This document shows, piece by piece, positions 42,599 to 51,815 of a stretch of 64,000 nt of DNA (positions are counted from its first letter, which is position 1; the number at the start of each line of letters is the position of its first letter). The notes beneath the pieces are model-generated. The model saw only the letters and a list, made by a program, of their open reading frames with translations. It searched no databases and was not told where the DNA came from. The stretch lies in NCBI GenBank assembly GCA_031082185.1, contig JAVHLI010000005.1, forward strand, positions 62,001-126,000, in the 5' to 3' direction. Position numbers and translations under genes: made by a program. This stretch comes from a bacterium (GTDB lineage Bacteria; Sysuimicrobiota; Sysuimicrobiia; Sysuimicrobiales; Humicultoraceae).

Positions 42599-44155
42599 AT
42601 GACGCGAGAGCAAACTCCCGCTACTCCAGCCGACACCGCTCCTGTCGGTTTGTCCGAATTGCTCCTCCTGCGGGACATCAAGAAGACCTTCCCGGGCGTG
42701 GTGGCCAACGACGGGGTGACACTGCGGGTACGGGCCGGGGAAGTCCATGCCTTGCTCGGCGAGAACGGCGCCGGCAAAACCACCCTGATGAACGTACTGT
42801 ACGGAATCCATCAGCCCGACGGCGGCGAGATCTGGCTGCGGGGGCGGCAGGTGTGCATTCGGTCGCCCCGCGATGCCCTGGCGCTCGGCATCGGCATGGT
42901 CCCCCAGCACTTCCTCCTGGTCCGTAGGCACACCGTCGCCGAGAACGTCGCTCTCGGGCTTCCGGGGGTGGGTTTCATCGCTCCGACCCGGCAGGTCGAA
43001 CCGCGGATAAGAGAAATGGCAGACCGGTACGGCTTGTCGGTGGATCCCCGGGCCTACATCTGGCAGCTCTCACCCAGTGAGCAGCAGCGTGTTGAGATCA
43101 TCAAGGTACTGATCCGGGGAGCGAAGATTCTCATCCTGGACGAGCCCACGAGCGTGCTCACCCCGCAGGAGGCCCACGCGCTGTTCGAGGTGTTGCGCCG
43201 GATGAAGCTGGAGGGCCACGCGGTAATCTTCATCTCGCACAAGCTGGATGAGGTCGCCGAGATCGCCGACCGCGTGACCGTCATGCGCAAGGGGCGGGGA
43301 GTGGCCACGCTGCCGGTCGCGGAGACCGACAGGCGCCTTCTGGCGCGGCTGATGGTCGGCCGGGACGTGGAGTTCCGGCTCACCAAGGAGGAGCGCACCC
43401 CCGACGGTGAGGCGATCGTCGTTGAGAATCTTGCGGCCAAGAACGATCGCGGCCTACCGGCCCTGCGGGGGATCTCCCTCACCGTGCACCGGGGAGAGAT
43501 CCTGGGCATCGCCGGCGTGGCGGGAAACGGTCAGCGCGAATTGGTGGAGGTAGTAACCGGGCTGCGCCCTGCAACCGGCGGCCGCATCACGGTACGGGGG
43601 AAGGACGTCACCAACCTGTCCGCGCGCGCGGTGCACGGGGCAGGCGTGGCACACATCCCCGAGGACCGGATGCGCATGGGAATCGTGCCGGGCATGTCGG
43701 TCGCCGAGAACCTGGCGCTTCGGGACTACCGCCACCCGCCGTTCTCCCGCGGGCCTGTGATGGACCGCAGGGCGATAGAGGAGTTCGCACGCCGGATGAT
43801 CGCTGAGTACGAGATCGTCGCCCCAGGGCCCGCCACCCCGACGCGGCTGCTCTCCGGGGGGAACATCCAGAAGCTGATTCTCAGCCGCGAGCTGTCGGGC
43901 CATCCCGACGTGATCGTAGCGGCTCACCCCACCTCCGGGCTGGACGTCAGCGCCACGGAGCAGATCCACCGGCTGCTCCTGCGGCACCGTGGGGAAGGGG
44001 CAGCGGTTCTCCTGGTGTCTGAGGATCTGGACGAGATCCTGGCGCTGTCCGACCGCGTCGCGGTGCTGTTTTCGGGCGAGATTGCGGGCGTCGTGGATGC
44101 GGCCCAGTTTGATCGGGAACGGATCGGACTGCTGATGATGGGACAGCGCGCATGA
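42599..44155 (+). CDS. Nucleoside/sugar ABC transporter ATPase (NupO/RbsA type)
   Basis: 518 aa with two fused ABC domains. First: Walker A GENGAGKTT, Walker B LILDEPTSVLTP, LSPSEQQRVEIIK. Second: GVAGNGQRELVEV in place of Walker A, HIPEDRMRMGIVPGMSVAENLALR and LLSGGNIQKLILSRELSG. This is the BmpA-family uptake ATPase (as YufO/NupO). Next to hpt and a BMP binding protein, it probably imports nucleosides. Confidence 0.92.
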   Translation: MTREQTPATPADTAPVGLSELLLLRDIKKTFPGVVANDGVTLRVRAGEVHALLGENGAGKTTLMNVLYGIHQPDGGEIWLRGRQVCIRSPRDALALGIGMVPQHFLLVRRHTVAENVALGLPGVGFIAPTRQVEPRIREMADRYGLSVDPRAYIWQLSPSEQQRVEIIKVLIRGAKILILDEPTSVLTPQEAHALFEVLRRMKLEGHAVIFISHKLDEVAEIADRVTVMRKGRGVATLPVAETDRRLLARLMVGRDVEFRLTKEERTPDGEAIVVENLAAKNDRGLPALRGISLTVHRGEILGIAGVAGNGQRELVEVVTGLRPATGGRITVRGKDVTNLSARAVHGAGVAHIPEDRMRMGIVPGMSVAENLALRDYRHPPFSRGPVMDRRAIEEFARRMIAEYEIVAPGPATPTRLLSGGNIQKLILSRELSGHPDVIVAAHPTSGLDVSATEQIHRLLLRHRGEGAAVLLVSEDLDEILALSDRVAVLFSGEIAGVVDAAQFDRERIGLLMMGQRA

Positions 44156-45255
44156 AGCGGCTGGGTCCGTTCCGGGTGGAGCGGGTGCTGGTTCCGTCCG
44201 GGGCCTGGGTCCTGACGGTCTCCCTGGGCGCGGTCGCCGCCGCCCTGGTCGCGGCAGGCATGATCTTCTGGGCCTTCGGGATCAACCCTATACGGGCCTA
44301 CGCGATCATCTTCGCGGGCACGCTGGCGGACAGGAGGGCGGCGCCCGATATACTGCGCCAAGCCACCCCGCTGCTTCTTGCCGGTGTCGGGCTGGTGCTG
44401 GCGTTCCGGGCGCAGTTCTGGAACATCGGAGCTGAGGGCCAGTTGCTCGCCGGTGCTGTCGCGGCGACCGGAGTGGCGCTGTTCACCCCCATCCCGGCTC
44501 CACTGCTGCTGCCCGCGATGTTCGTGGCGGGCTTCCTCGGCGGCGCGGTGTGGGGCTTCATCCCTGCGCTGCTCCGCCTCAAGCTCGAGGTCAACGAAGT
44601 CGTCTCCACCCTGATGATGAACTACATAGCCCTGTTCTCCGTGGAGTGGCTGATCCACGGGCCGTGGAAAGGGAAGACCGCGTTCGGGTTCGCCTATACC
44701 GATGCCTTCCCCGAAGCCGCGCGACTGGCCCTTATCCCGGGCACGCGCGTGCACTGGCCCACGCTGGCCTTGGGGATCGCCCTCTCCGGCGCGCTGGCCT
44801 TCTTCCTGGGGCGGGCGCGTCTCGGGTTCGAGATCCGGGTGCTGGGCGAGAACCCCACCGCGGCAAGGTACGCGGGAATAGACCCGGTCCGAACGGTCCT
44901 GCTCGCCATGGTGTTCTCCGCGGGCGCGGCCGGGCTGGCGGGAGTGGGCGAGGTCGCGGGCATCCACCACAAGCTGCTCTCGCCCGGCCAGGTCTCTTTG
45001 GGCTACGGCTACGCCGCCATCATTGTGGCATGGCTGGCGCGCGGGAACCCACTCGCCGCCATCATTACTGCGCTGTTCCTCGGCCTCATATTCTCCAGTG
45101 GAGACGTTATGAAGGTAATGTTGCAGATGCCGTTCCGTGTGACCGACGTCTTCAATGGGCTGATTCTGTTCTTCCTCATCGGCAGTGAGCGGCTGCTCAA
45201 CTACCGGCTGCGATGGGAACCCGGCAGGCGGCCCGGGGAGACCGCGGATGCTTGA
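44152..45255 (+). CDS. Nucleoside ABC transporter permease (NupP type)
   Basis: 367 aa, with about eight to ten transmembrane helices. Family text: LLAGVGLVLAFRAQFWNIGAEGQLLAGA, LLRLKLEVNEVVSTLMMNYIALF, and IRVLGENPTAARYAGI (coupling loop). Starts with ATGA overlap to the ATPase. Partner of the next permease. Confidence 0.92.
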   Translation: MKRLGPFRVERVLVPSGAWVLTVSLGAVAAALVAAGMIFWAFGINPIRAYAIIFAGTLADRRAAPDILRQATPLLLAGVGLVLAFRAQFWNIGAEGQLLAGAVAATGVALFTPIPAPLLLPAMFVAGFLGGAVWGFIPALLRLKLEVNEVVSTLMMNYIALFSVEWLIHGPWKGKTAFGFAYTDAFPEAARLALIPGTRVHWPTLALGIALSGALAFFLGRARLGFEIRVLGENPTAARYAGIDPVRTVLLAMVFSAGAAGLAGVGEVAGIHHKLLSPGQVSLGYGYAAIIVAWLARGNPLAAIITALFLGLIFSSGDVMKVMLQMPFRVTDVFNGLILFFLIGSERLLNYRLRWEPGRRPGETADA

Positions 45256-46108
45256 GTGGATCCTGACGGCGATCGTCCGGGCGCTGGCCGTCAGCACCCC
45301 GCTCCTGTGGGCCTCGCTGGGAGAGATCTACGCCGAGCGGAGTGGCGTGATCAACCTGGGCGTTGAAGGGATGATGATTCTGGGCGCGCTGTCCGCCTTC
45401 GTCGTCGCGCACATAACCGGCTACCCGGTGGCCGGCCTGCTGGCGGCGGCGGTCGCCGGCGGCCTGGCGGCCCTGCTGCACGCCTTCGTATCCGTGACGC
45501 TCCGGGCCAACCAGTACGTCTCGGGGCTGGCTCTGACCATGCTGGGCCTGGGCCTGGCCGGCGTGCTCGGCCGGGGATGGGAAGGGATACCCCTGCTCAA
45601 CACCCTCCCGGAAATCTCCGGGCTCACGTACATGGGGCTGGCGCTCGCGGTAGGGCTCTGGCTGGTCCTGCACCACACGCGGCTGGGCATGGTGATACGC
45701 TCCACCGGTGAGTCACCGGCCGCCGCGGACGCGCTGGGCGTGAACGTCCACCTGGTACGCTACCTCTGCGTGGTCTTCGGCGGGGTGCTTGCCGGCGTGG
45801 CCGGCGGCTTCCTCTCGGTGGCCTACCGCCCCTCGTGGACTGAAGGCATGACCGCGGGGTTGGGGTGGATCGCCATAGCAATAACCATCTTCGCGGGCTG
45901 GGACCCGCTCCGGGCGGTCGCAGGGGCTTTCCTCTTTGGGGCCCTCTTCCACCTCTCCTTCCGCCTCCAGGCCTGGGTCCAGCCAGAGGCGCTCAGGATG
46001 ATGCCGTTCGCCTTCACCATCCTGGTGCTGGCGGCCACCGCGGGCAGGCGCAGGGGACAGGGAGCGCCCGAGGCGCTGGGGCTGCCGTACGCGGGCGGGG
46101 AGAGATGA
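45248..46108 (+). CDS. Nucleoside ABC transporter permease (NupQ type)
   Basis: 286 aa from the ATG at 45248, 8 bp inside the previous gene; the frame above it is out-of-phase nupP sequence. YAERSGVINLGVEGMMILGALSAFV is the usual opening of this permease, and MVIRSTGESPAAADALGVNV is its coupling loop. Forms a heterodimeric channel with the preceding permease. Confidence 0.92.
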   Translation: MLEWILTAIVRALAVSTPLLWASLGEIYAERSGVINLGVEGMMILGALSAFVVAHITGYPVAGLLAAAVAGGLAALLHAFVSVTLRANQYVSGLALTMLGLGLAGVLGRGWEGIPLLNTLPEISGLTYMGLALAVGLWLVLHHTRLGMVIRSTGESPAAADALGVNVHLVRYLCVVFGGVLAGVAGGFLSVAYRPSWTEGMTAGLGWIAIAITIFAGWDPLRAVAGAFLFGALFHLSFRLQAWVQPEALRMMPFAFTILVLAATAGRRRGQGAPEALGLPYAGGER

Positions 46109-46158
46109 CGCCGGAGGCGGGAGAAGCCCGCGACCACACCGAATAGCCGAGGAGAAGC

Positions 46159-46184
46159 CAAGAAAGACAATCAAGAAAGACAAT
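46159..46184. repeat. Perfect 13-base tandem duplication
   Basis: CAAGAAAGACAAT at 46159-46171 is repeated exactly at 46172-46184, just before the GGAGGGAG ribosome site of the BMP gene. An AG-rich, unstructured leader; it may simply be slippage or a spacing element for high expression. Confidence 0.6.
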
Positions 46185-46197
46185 GAGGAGGGAGACC

Positions 46198-47349
46198 ATG
46201 CGCTGGTTAACCGTCTTGGTGGTGCTCGTGCTCGCGGGCAGCCTGGCTGCACCAGGCATCGCCCAACAGAAGCTCAAGGCCGGGTTCATCTACGTCGGCC
46301 CCATCGGTGACTACGGCTGGACGCACGCCCACGATTTCGCCCGCAAGGTCGCGGAGAAGAAGCTCCCCTGGCTGGAGACCCTCTATGTCGAGAAGGTGCC
46401 CGAGGGCCAGACGGAATCGTTCATTGACAAGCTGATCCAGCAGGGCGCGCGGGTTATCTTCACGACCAGCTTCGGGTTCATGGACGGGACGCTGGCTGCG
46501 GCCAAGCGGTATCCAAACCAGATCTTCGCGCACGCGTCGGGCTTCAAGCGCGCGCCCAACGTGGCGACGTACATGGCCGACTTCTACCAGGTGTACTACC
46601 TGAACGGCCTGATGGCCGGCGCGGCGACCAAGAGCGGCAAGATCGGCTACGTGGGCGCCTTCCCGATCCCCGAGGTGAAGCGCCACATCGGCGCCTTCGC
46701 GCTGGGCGTCCGCGCGGTCAACCCCAAGGCCACCGTGCACGTCCGTTGGATCTACGAGTGGTTCAGTCCGACGGCCGCCAAGGAAGCCACCGAGGCCCTG
46801 ATCGCCGAGGGGGCCGACGTGTTCGGGTTTACCGAGGACACCCCAACCGTCGTGCAGGTGGCGGCGAAGCGCGGGCTGCCCAGCTTCGGCCACTACTCAC
46901 CGATGCACAAGTTCGCCCCCAAGCACATGATCTCGGGCCAGCTCGTGCACTGGGACAAGATCTACGTGGACTTCCTCTCCAAGGTGTACGCGGGCAAGTA
47001 CACGGCCGAGAACCTGGCCAACGTGGACTACTGGTGGCTTCTGGCCGAAGGAGCGGCAGAGCTGGGCGGCGACTTCGGGATGCCGGTCAATCCTGAGTGG
47101 AAGGCCAGACTGGCGGCGGTCAAGGTCGGCACACCCGACCTGGGCCGGATCTCGGTCTACGACCTGGTCATGAAGCGGCTGGCCCAGATGTCGGATCCCA
47201 AGGTGACCTTCGAGCCGTTCACCGGCCCGATCAAGGACCGCAAGGGCGTCCTCCGGGTCCAATCCGGGAAGCGCATGACCGTGGGAGAGCTCAACTCGAT
47301 GGAGTGGGCGGCACCGGGCGTCGTGGGCCCCTGGCCCAAAGAGCCGTAA
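46198..47349 (+). CDS. BMP-family nucleoside-binding protein
   Basis: 383 aa. ATG at 46198 chosen because GGAGGGAG sits just before it; another ATG at 46183 lies in the tandem repeat. Sec signal ends PGIAQQ with no lipobox Cys. Family marks of BmpA/PnrA: GFIYVGPIGDYGWTHAHDFARK, IFTTSFGFMD, GKIGYVGAFPIPEVKRHIGAFALG, GADVFGFTED. Delivers a purine nucleoside to the permease-ATPase complex encoded upstream. Its 3' end is 4 bp from convergent hisIE. Confidence 0.9.
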   Translation: MRWLTVLVVLVLAGSLAAPGIAQQKLKAGFIYVGPIGDYGWTHAHDFARKVAEKKLPWLETLYVEKVPEGQTESFIDKLIQQGARVIFTTSFGFMDGTLAAAKRYPNQIFAHASGFKRAPNVATYMADFYQVYYLNGLMAGAATKSGKIGYVGAFPIPEVKRHIGAFALGVRAVNPKATVHVRWIYEWFSPTAAKEATEALIAEGADVFGFTEDTPTVVQVAAKRGLPSFGHYSPMHKFAPKHMISGQLVHWDKIYVDFLSKVYAGKYTAENLANVDYWWLLAEGAAELGGDFGMPVNPEWKARLAAVKVGTPDLGRISVYDLVMKRLAQMSDPKVTFEPFTGPIKDRKGVLRVQSGKRMTVGELNSMEWAAPGVVGPWPKEP

Positions 47350-47353
47350 CCGC

Positions 47354-48001
47354 CTAGAGCGCTGACAGCGCGCCGCGCGCGGCGAGAACTCCGAGCACCC
47401 GCTCGAACGGGACGCCGCGCGCGGCCAGCAAGACCATCAAGTGGTAGAGCACGTCGGCCGCCTCCTCTGCAACGCGGTAGTCGCTTTCGCCCTCCGCTGC
47501 GCGGACGACCTCCTCCGCCTCCTCTCGGACTTTGGCTCCCACCACTGCCAGACCCGCGCTAAGGAGGGAGGCGGTGTACGAACCCTGGGGACTCACCCGG
47601 CGGCGGTCTCCGATCACCGCCTCGAGCCGTGAGAGCACGGGGCCTCCGACCGGTCTGGCCTCACCATCAGGCGTCCGGTGGAAGCAGGATCGCTGCCCGG
47701 TATGACAGGCCGGACCATTGGGAATCACCAGAGCGAGGAGCGCATCGCCGTCGCAGTCCAAGCGTAGATCCACGAGTCGCTGCGTGTGTCCGGAGGTCGC
47801 GCCCTTGCGCCACAGCGCCCGGCGCGACCGGCTCCAGAACCACATCTCGCCGGTCGCCCGGGTGCGCTCGCAGGCGTCGCGGTTCATCCATGCCATCATC
47901 AGGACCTCGCCCGAGCGTGCATCCTGCACGATGACCGGCAGCAGCCCGTCCTTCCAGTCAGGCAATCCCTCAGCCGGGATCAGCGGTGCCCCATCGCTCA
48001 C
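47354..48001 (-). CDS. hisIE: Phosphoribosyl-AMP cyclohydrolase / phosphoribosyl-ATP pyrophosphatase
   Basis: 215 aa fusion. HisI part: [28 protein letters not shown] and CHTGQRSCF with zinc and magnesium residues. HisE part (about 120-215): [27 protein letters not shown] with the EEAEE metal helix and [16 protein letters not shown]. Steps two and three of histidine synthesis. Last gene of the his operon, overlapping hisF by 4 bp. Confidence 0.95.
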   Translation of the reverse strand: MSDGAPLIPAEGLPDWKDGLLPVIVQDARSGEVLMMAWMNRDACERTRATGEMWFWSRSRRALWRKGATSGHTQRLVDLRLDCDGDALLALVIPNGPACHTGQRSCFHRTPDGEARPVGGPVLSRLEAVIGDRRRVSPQGSYTASLLSAGLAVVGAKVREEAEEVVRAAEGESDYRVAEEAADVLYHLMVLLAARGVPFERVLGVLAARGALSAL

Positions 48002-48786
48002 GGATCTCCCGCCTGCCCTTCGAGCCTCACCGGAACACCGGCGGCGGCCAGCGCCCGCTTCACCACCGGAATAGGATACCGGTCGTAGTGGAAGATCGAG
48101 GCGGCCAGCGCAGCGTCAGCGCACCCTGCGGTCAGCACCTCGCAGAGGTGCGCGGGCATTCCGGCGCCTCCCGAGGCAATCACCGGAATGCCGACGGCCT
48201 GCGCCACGCGGCGCGTCAGTTCCAGGTCGTAGCCCTGGGTGGTACCGTCGCGGTCCACGCTCGTCAGCAGGATCTCCCCGGCTCCCAGCCGCGAGGCCTC
48301 GATCGCCCAGGCCACCGCGTCCATCCCGGCGCTCCGGCGGCCGCCGTGGGTCATAACCTCGTAAGCTCCATCTCCCCCGCCGATCCGCTGCGCGTCTATC
48401 GCTACGACCACGCACTGGCTGCCGAACCGGTCTGCCGCCTCCGCGATGAGAGCCGGCCGGGCCACCGCCGCGGTGTTGAGGGCAACCTTGTCCGCGCCGG
48501 CCAGCAGCAGGTCCCGGACATCGGCCACGCTGCGGACGCCGCCGCCCACGGTCAGAGGTATGAACACCTCGGCGGCGGTGCGCGCCACCGCGTCCAACAG
48601 GGCGCCGCGGCCTTCGACCGAGGCCGTGATGTCCAGGTACACCAACTCGTCCGCGCCCTCGCGGTCGTACCGGGCCGCCAGCTCAACCGAATCGCCAGCG
48701 TCGCGGAGATCCACGAAGGCGCGGCCCTTGACCACGCGGCCGGCCCGCACGTCCAGGCATGGGATGACCCTCTTGGCCAACATCAC
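47998..48786 (-). CDS. hisF: Imidazole glycerol phosphate synthase cyclase subunit
   Basis: 262 aa TIM barrel. [16 protein letters not shown] with catalytic Asp, [48 protein letters not shown] and [11 protein letters not shown]. Works with HisH to form IGP and AICAR. Close relative of hisA, encoded just upstream (4 bp overlap). Confidence 0.96.
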   Translation of the reverse strand: MMLAKRVIPCLDVRAGRVVKGRAFVDLRDAGDSVELAARYDREGADELVYLDITASVEGRGALLDAVARTAAEVFIPLTVGGGVRSVADVRDLLLAGADKVALNTAAVARPALIAEAADRFGSQCVVVAIDAQRIGGGDGAYEVMTHGGRRSAGMDAVAWAIEASRLGAGEILLTSVDRDGTTQGYDLELTRRVAQAVGIPVIASGGAGMPAHLCEVLTAGCADAALAASIFHYDRYPIPVVKRALAAAGVPVRLEGQAGDP

Positions 48787-49502
48787 CCTGACCCCGCCGC
48801 GGCGGCAACGGCCTCCGCCAGGGTGAACCGCCCGTCGTAGAGCGCCCGCCCCACGATCGCGCCGTCTGCGCCGGCGGCCTCTGCCCTGCGGAGATAGTCG
48901 AGCGTCGCGATCCCTCCTGAGAGGACCACCGGCACGCGCGACGCTGCCACAACGGCCGCCAGACCACTCATGTTGGGACCGGCCAGCATACCGTCACAAG
49001 CCACGTCGGTATAGACGAACCTGTGCACACCTGCGGCCGCCAGCCGGCGGGCCGTCTCGACGACCGAGGCCCTGGAGGTGCATTGCCATCCCTCGGTGAC
49101 AACCATTCCGTCGCGCGCGTCCAGCGCCGCGACGATCCGGTCGCCAAACCTCGCCAGCGCCTCCTCCAGCAACCCGACCTGGAGGGCGGCCGTGCCGAGG
49201 ATCGCCCGGGCGGCGCCGGCCGCCATAACGGCGTCAACATCGGCCAGCGACCGCAGGCCGCCGCCGACCTGAACGGGTATCTCCACGGCGCCGCAGATCC
49301 TCCCGATGAGATCGAGGTGGCACGGGTGGCCGGAGAACGCGCCGTCGAGGTCCACAAGGTGCAGCCAGTCCGCGCCCTCGGCCTCCCAGCGCCGCGCCAG
49401 GCTCACCGGGTCCTGCGCCACCACAACTTGCCGTGCCGGATCGCCCTGCCTCAGGCGGACGGCGCTTCCGGCCATCAGGTCAATCGCGGGGTACACGGTC
49501 AT
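48783..49502 (-). CDS. hisA: ProFAR isomerase
   Basis: 239 aa TIM barrel. [14 protein letters not shown] with the first catalytic Asp, [47 protein letters not shown] and [12 protein letters not shown]. Isomerises ProFAR to PRFAR. 4 bp overlaps on both sides. Confidence 0.95.
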   Translation of the reverse strand: MTVYPAIDLMAGSAVRLRQGDPARQVVVAQDPVSLARRWEAEGADWLHLVDLDGAFSGHPCHLDLIGRICGAVEIPVQVGGGLRSLADVDAVMAAGAARAILGTAALQVGLLEEALARFGDRIVAALDARDGMVVTEGWQCTSRASVVETARRLAAAGVHRFVYTDVACDGMLAGPNMSGLAAVVAASRVPVVLSGGIATLDYLRRAEAAGADGAIVGRALYDGRFTLAEAVAAAAGSG

Positions 49503-50128
49503 CGCCGCCCCCGGGAAGCTGACAGAAGGGCCAGGAGGTTGCGCAGAATCTGCGCGCCCAACCGGCTGCTCTTTTCGGGATGGAACTGCAGTCCCCAGAT
49601 GACTCCACTGTGCACGATCGCGGGGAACCAGGCCCCGTAGACGGTCTCCGCAACCACCACGCCCGCATCGACCGGCGCCACCACGTACGAGTGCACGAAG
49701 TAGAAGTGCGCCTGCTCCGGTAGTCCGCGCAGGATCGGATCCGAGGTCCGCGGCCGCAGGGTGTTCCAGCCCATGTGGGGGACCTTCACGCCCGCCGGCA
49801 GGCGGTGCACCTCACCGGCGAGCAGACCCAACCCGGTCGCTCCGCCGCCCTCCTCGCTGTGGTCGAAGAGGAGCTGCATCCCCAGGCAGATCCCGACGAG
49901 CGGCACGCCGCTGCCGGCAGCCGCGCGCAGCGGCTCCACCATCCCGGCCGCGTGCAGCGCGGCCATGGCCGGCGGGAACGCGCCGACGCCGGGCACGACA
50001 ATCGCGTCCGCGTCCTGAAGCCCCCGGGGTCCACTGACCACGGCCGGTTCGGCGCCCGCGGCCTCCAGCGCCCGATGGGCGCTCCGCAGGTTGCCGGCCC
50101 CGTAGTCAATCAGCGCAACTCGCATCAA
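49499..50128 (-). CDS. hisH: Imidazole glycerol phosphate synthase glutaminase subunit
   Basis: 209 aa class I glutamine amidotransferase. VALIDYGAGNLRS, VVPGVGAFPPAM, catalytic Cys in GICLGMQLLFDHSEE, VHRLPAGVKVPHMGWN, and His/Glu in GLQFHPEKSSRLG. Supplies ammonia to HisF. Confidence 0.96.
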   Translation of the reverse strand: MMRVALIDYGAGNLRSAHRALEAAGAEPAVVSGPRGLQDADAIVVPGVGAFPPAMAALHAAGMVEPLRAAAGSGVPLVGICLGMQLLFDHSEEGGGATGLGLLAGEVHRLPAGVKVPHMGWNTLRPRTSDPILRGLPEQAHFYFVHSYVVAPVDAGVVVAETVYGAWFPAIVHSGVIWGLQFHPEKSSRLGAQILRNLLALLSASRGRR

Positions 50129-50706
50129 AGGACGCCCTTAGTGGAAGGAACGCCTCCTCCGACAACCACCGCGGCACGGCCGAGGACCACTCCGAGACCC
50201 TTGAACACCGCCTCCGCGATGTGGTGGGTGTTCCGGCCGCGCACCAGGTCCACGTGCAGCGTCACCGCGCCGTGGGCCGCGAACGCCCTCAACGCCTCCT
50301 CGACCAGATCCACGGGGAAACCTCCGACATGATCGGTGGGAAATGCAACGTCGAAGCTCAGAAAAGGTCGGCCGGAGATGTCCAGCGCCAACAGCACCAG
50401 GGCCTCGTCCATCGGCAGGTGGACGGAGGCGTACCGGGCAATCCCCTCGCCGGACCCGAGCGCCTGCCGGAACGCCCAGCCTAGCACGATGGCCGCGTCC
50501 TCGACTGTGTGGTGAGGATCCACCTCGAGGTCTCCGGACGCGCGCAGGACCAGGTCGAAACCGGCATGCCGGACCATTGCCGACAGCAGGTGATCGAAGA
50601 AAGGCACACCGGTCTCGAGTGAGGCCCGCCCGGTCCCCTCAAGCGTCAGTTCAGCGGTAACACGCGTCTCGGCGGTCGCCCGCTCAACCACAGCCGTCCT
50701 GTTCAT
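50125..50706 (-). CDS. hisB: Imidazoleglycerol-phosphate dehydratase
   Basis: 193 aa from the ATG at 50706 (ATGA overlap with hisC). Monofunctional: no HAD phosphatase domain. Two manganese-binding repeats FDHLLSAMVRH and DPHHTVED, then later RGRNTHHIAEAVFKG. Histidinol-phosphatase must be encoded elsewhere; none is visible in this operon. Confidence 0.95.
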   Translation of the reverse strand: MNRTAVVERATAETRVTAELTLEGTGRASLETGVPFFDHLLSAMVRHAGFDLVLRASGDLEVDPHHTVEDAAIVLGWAFRQALGSGEGIARYASVHLPMDEALVLLALDISGRPFLSFDVAFPTDHVGGFPVDLVEEALRAFAAHGAVTLHVDLVRGRNTHHIAEAVFKGLGVVLGRAAVVVGGGVPSTKGVL

Positions 50707-51815
50707 GGTCCCTCCTTCAGTACTTCCGCCAGCGCCCCCAAAAACCGATCGTTGTCGGCGCTCGCCCCTATTGAAACCCTCAGGCACGCGGCCAGGCCCG
50801 GGGCCGCTGAGACGTCACGCACCAGGACCCCGCGTTCCGCCAGTTTGTGATGGACCTCCGCCGGCGGTCGCCCGGGCTCGAACAGTAGGAAGTTGGTCTC
50901 GCTTGGGTAGACGCGGGCGCCCATCGCCAACAGGGCACGACCAACGCGATCGCGCTCGGCGACGATTGTCCTCACTCGCGACGCGGCTACGTCGCGGCGC
51001 GCCGCGAGGACCGGTACCGCCACCTGGGCGAAGACGTTGAGGTTGTACGGGGGCAGCACTTTCAGTAGCTCCGCGACCAGCGGTGCCTGCGCCGTGATCC
51101 ACCCCACACGCAGCCCGGCTCCGGCCAGCGCCTTGCTGAAGGTTCGTACCACCACCAAGTGCGGATGGGCGTGGACGGACTCAAGCCAGGAGGTCTTCGC
51201 GAACTCCCAGTAGGCCTCGTCGAGCACGACCGCGCCCGGCGCGCCGTCTATCACTTCGGCGACCGCCTCAGGAGCCAGCGCGCCGCCGGTCGGGTTGTTG
51301 GGCGAGGCCATGTAGATCGCCTCGGCGCGGTGGGCCCGCGCGGCCCGCAGCACGGCACCGGCGTCGAGCGCAAACCCCGGTCCCAGGGCCACCTCGACTA
51401 CCCGTGCGCCGGCCCCGACGGCCAGGATCGGTGCCATCGAGTACGTGGGGGACGGCATCACCACCGTACCTCGGGCCGCGAAAGCGGCGAACGCCGCGGC
51501 CAGCGCCTCGTTGGATCCTGCGGTAGCCGCGACCATGGAAGCCGACGTGCCCTGCATCCGGCCCAGGGACTCGCAGACCGCCTCAGCGCGCGCCGCCGGG
51601 TACCGGTGCCAGGGCAGGGTCGCCAGGCGGTCGGCGATCTCGCGCTTGAGGTCTTCCGGCCAGTCATCGGGTGCCTCGTTCTGATGCAGGCGCACTAACT
51701 CCCCATCCGGGACCGCGGGCGAGGACAGACGGTAGGCGCGCAGGGACCGGACGTCAGACCGCACGCGCGCTACGCCCCTGTCGGGCATCTCGGGCGGCGA
51801 GCAGGTGGTCGTCAT
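50703..51815 (-). CDS. hisC: Histidinol-phosphate aminotransferase
   Basis: 370 aa from the ATG at 51815 (ATGA overlap with hisD). Fold-type I PLP enzyme: LVRLHQNEAPDDWP, YMASPNNPTGG, VLDEAYWEFA, PLP lysine in RTFSKALAGAGLRVGW, and a C-terminal arginine region CLRVSIGASADND. Confidence 0.94.
   Translation of the reverse strand: MTTTCSPPEMPDRGVARVRSDVRSLRAYRLSSPAVPDGELVRLHQNEAPDDWPEDLKREIADRLATLPWHRYPAARAEAVCESLGRMQGTSASMVAATAGSNEALAAAFAAFAARGTVVMPSPTYSMAPILAVGAGARVVEVALGPGFALDAGAVLRAARAHRAEAIYMASPNNPTGGALAPEAVAEVIDGAPGAVVLDEAYWEFAKTSWLESVHAHPHLVVVRTFSKALAGAGLRVGWITAQAPLVAELLKVLPPYNLNVFAQVAVPVLAARRDVAASRVRTIVAERDRVGRALLAMGARVYPSETNFLLFEPGRPPAEVHHKLAERGVLVRDVSAAPGLAACLRVSIGASADNDRFLGALAEVLKEGP

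Noticed and set aside
43924-45297. 457-codon minus-strand frame opposite the nucleoside permeases
   Set aside because: Gln/Glu/Arg-rich antisense of transmembrane-coding sequence.
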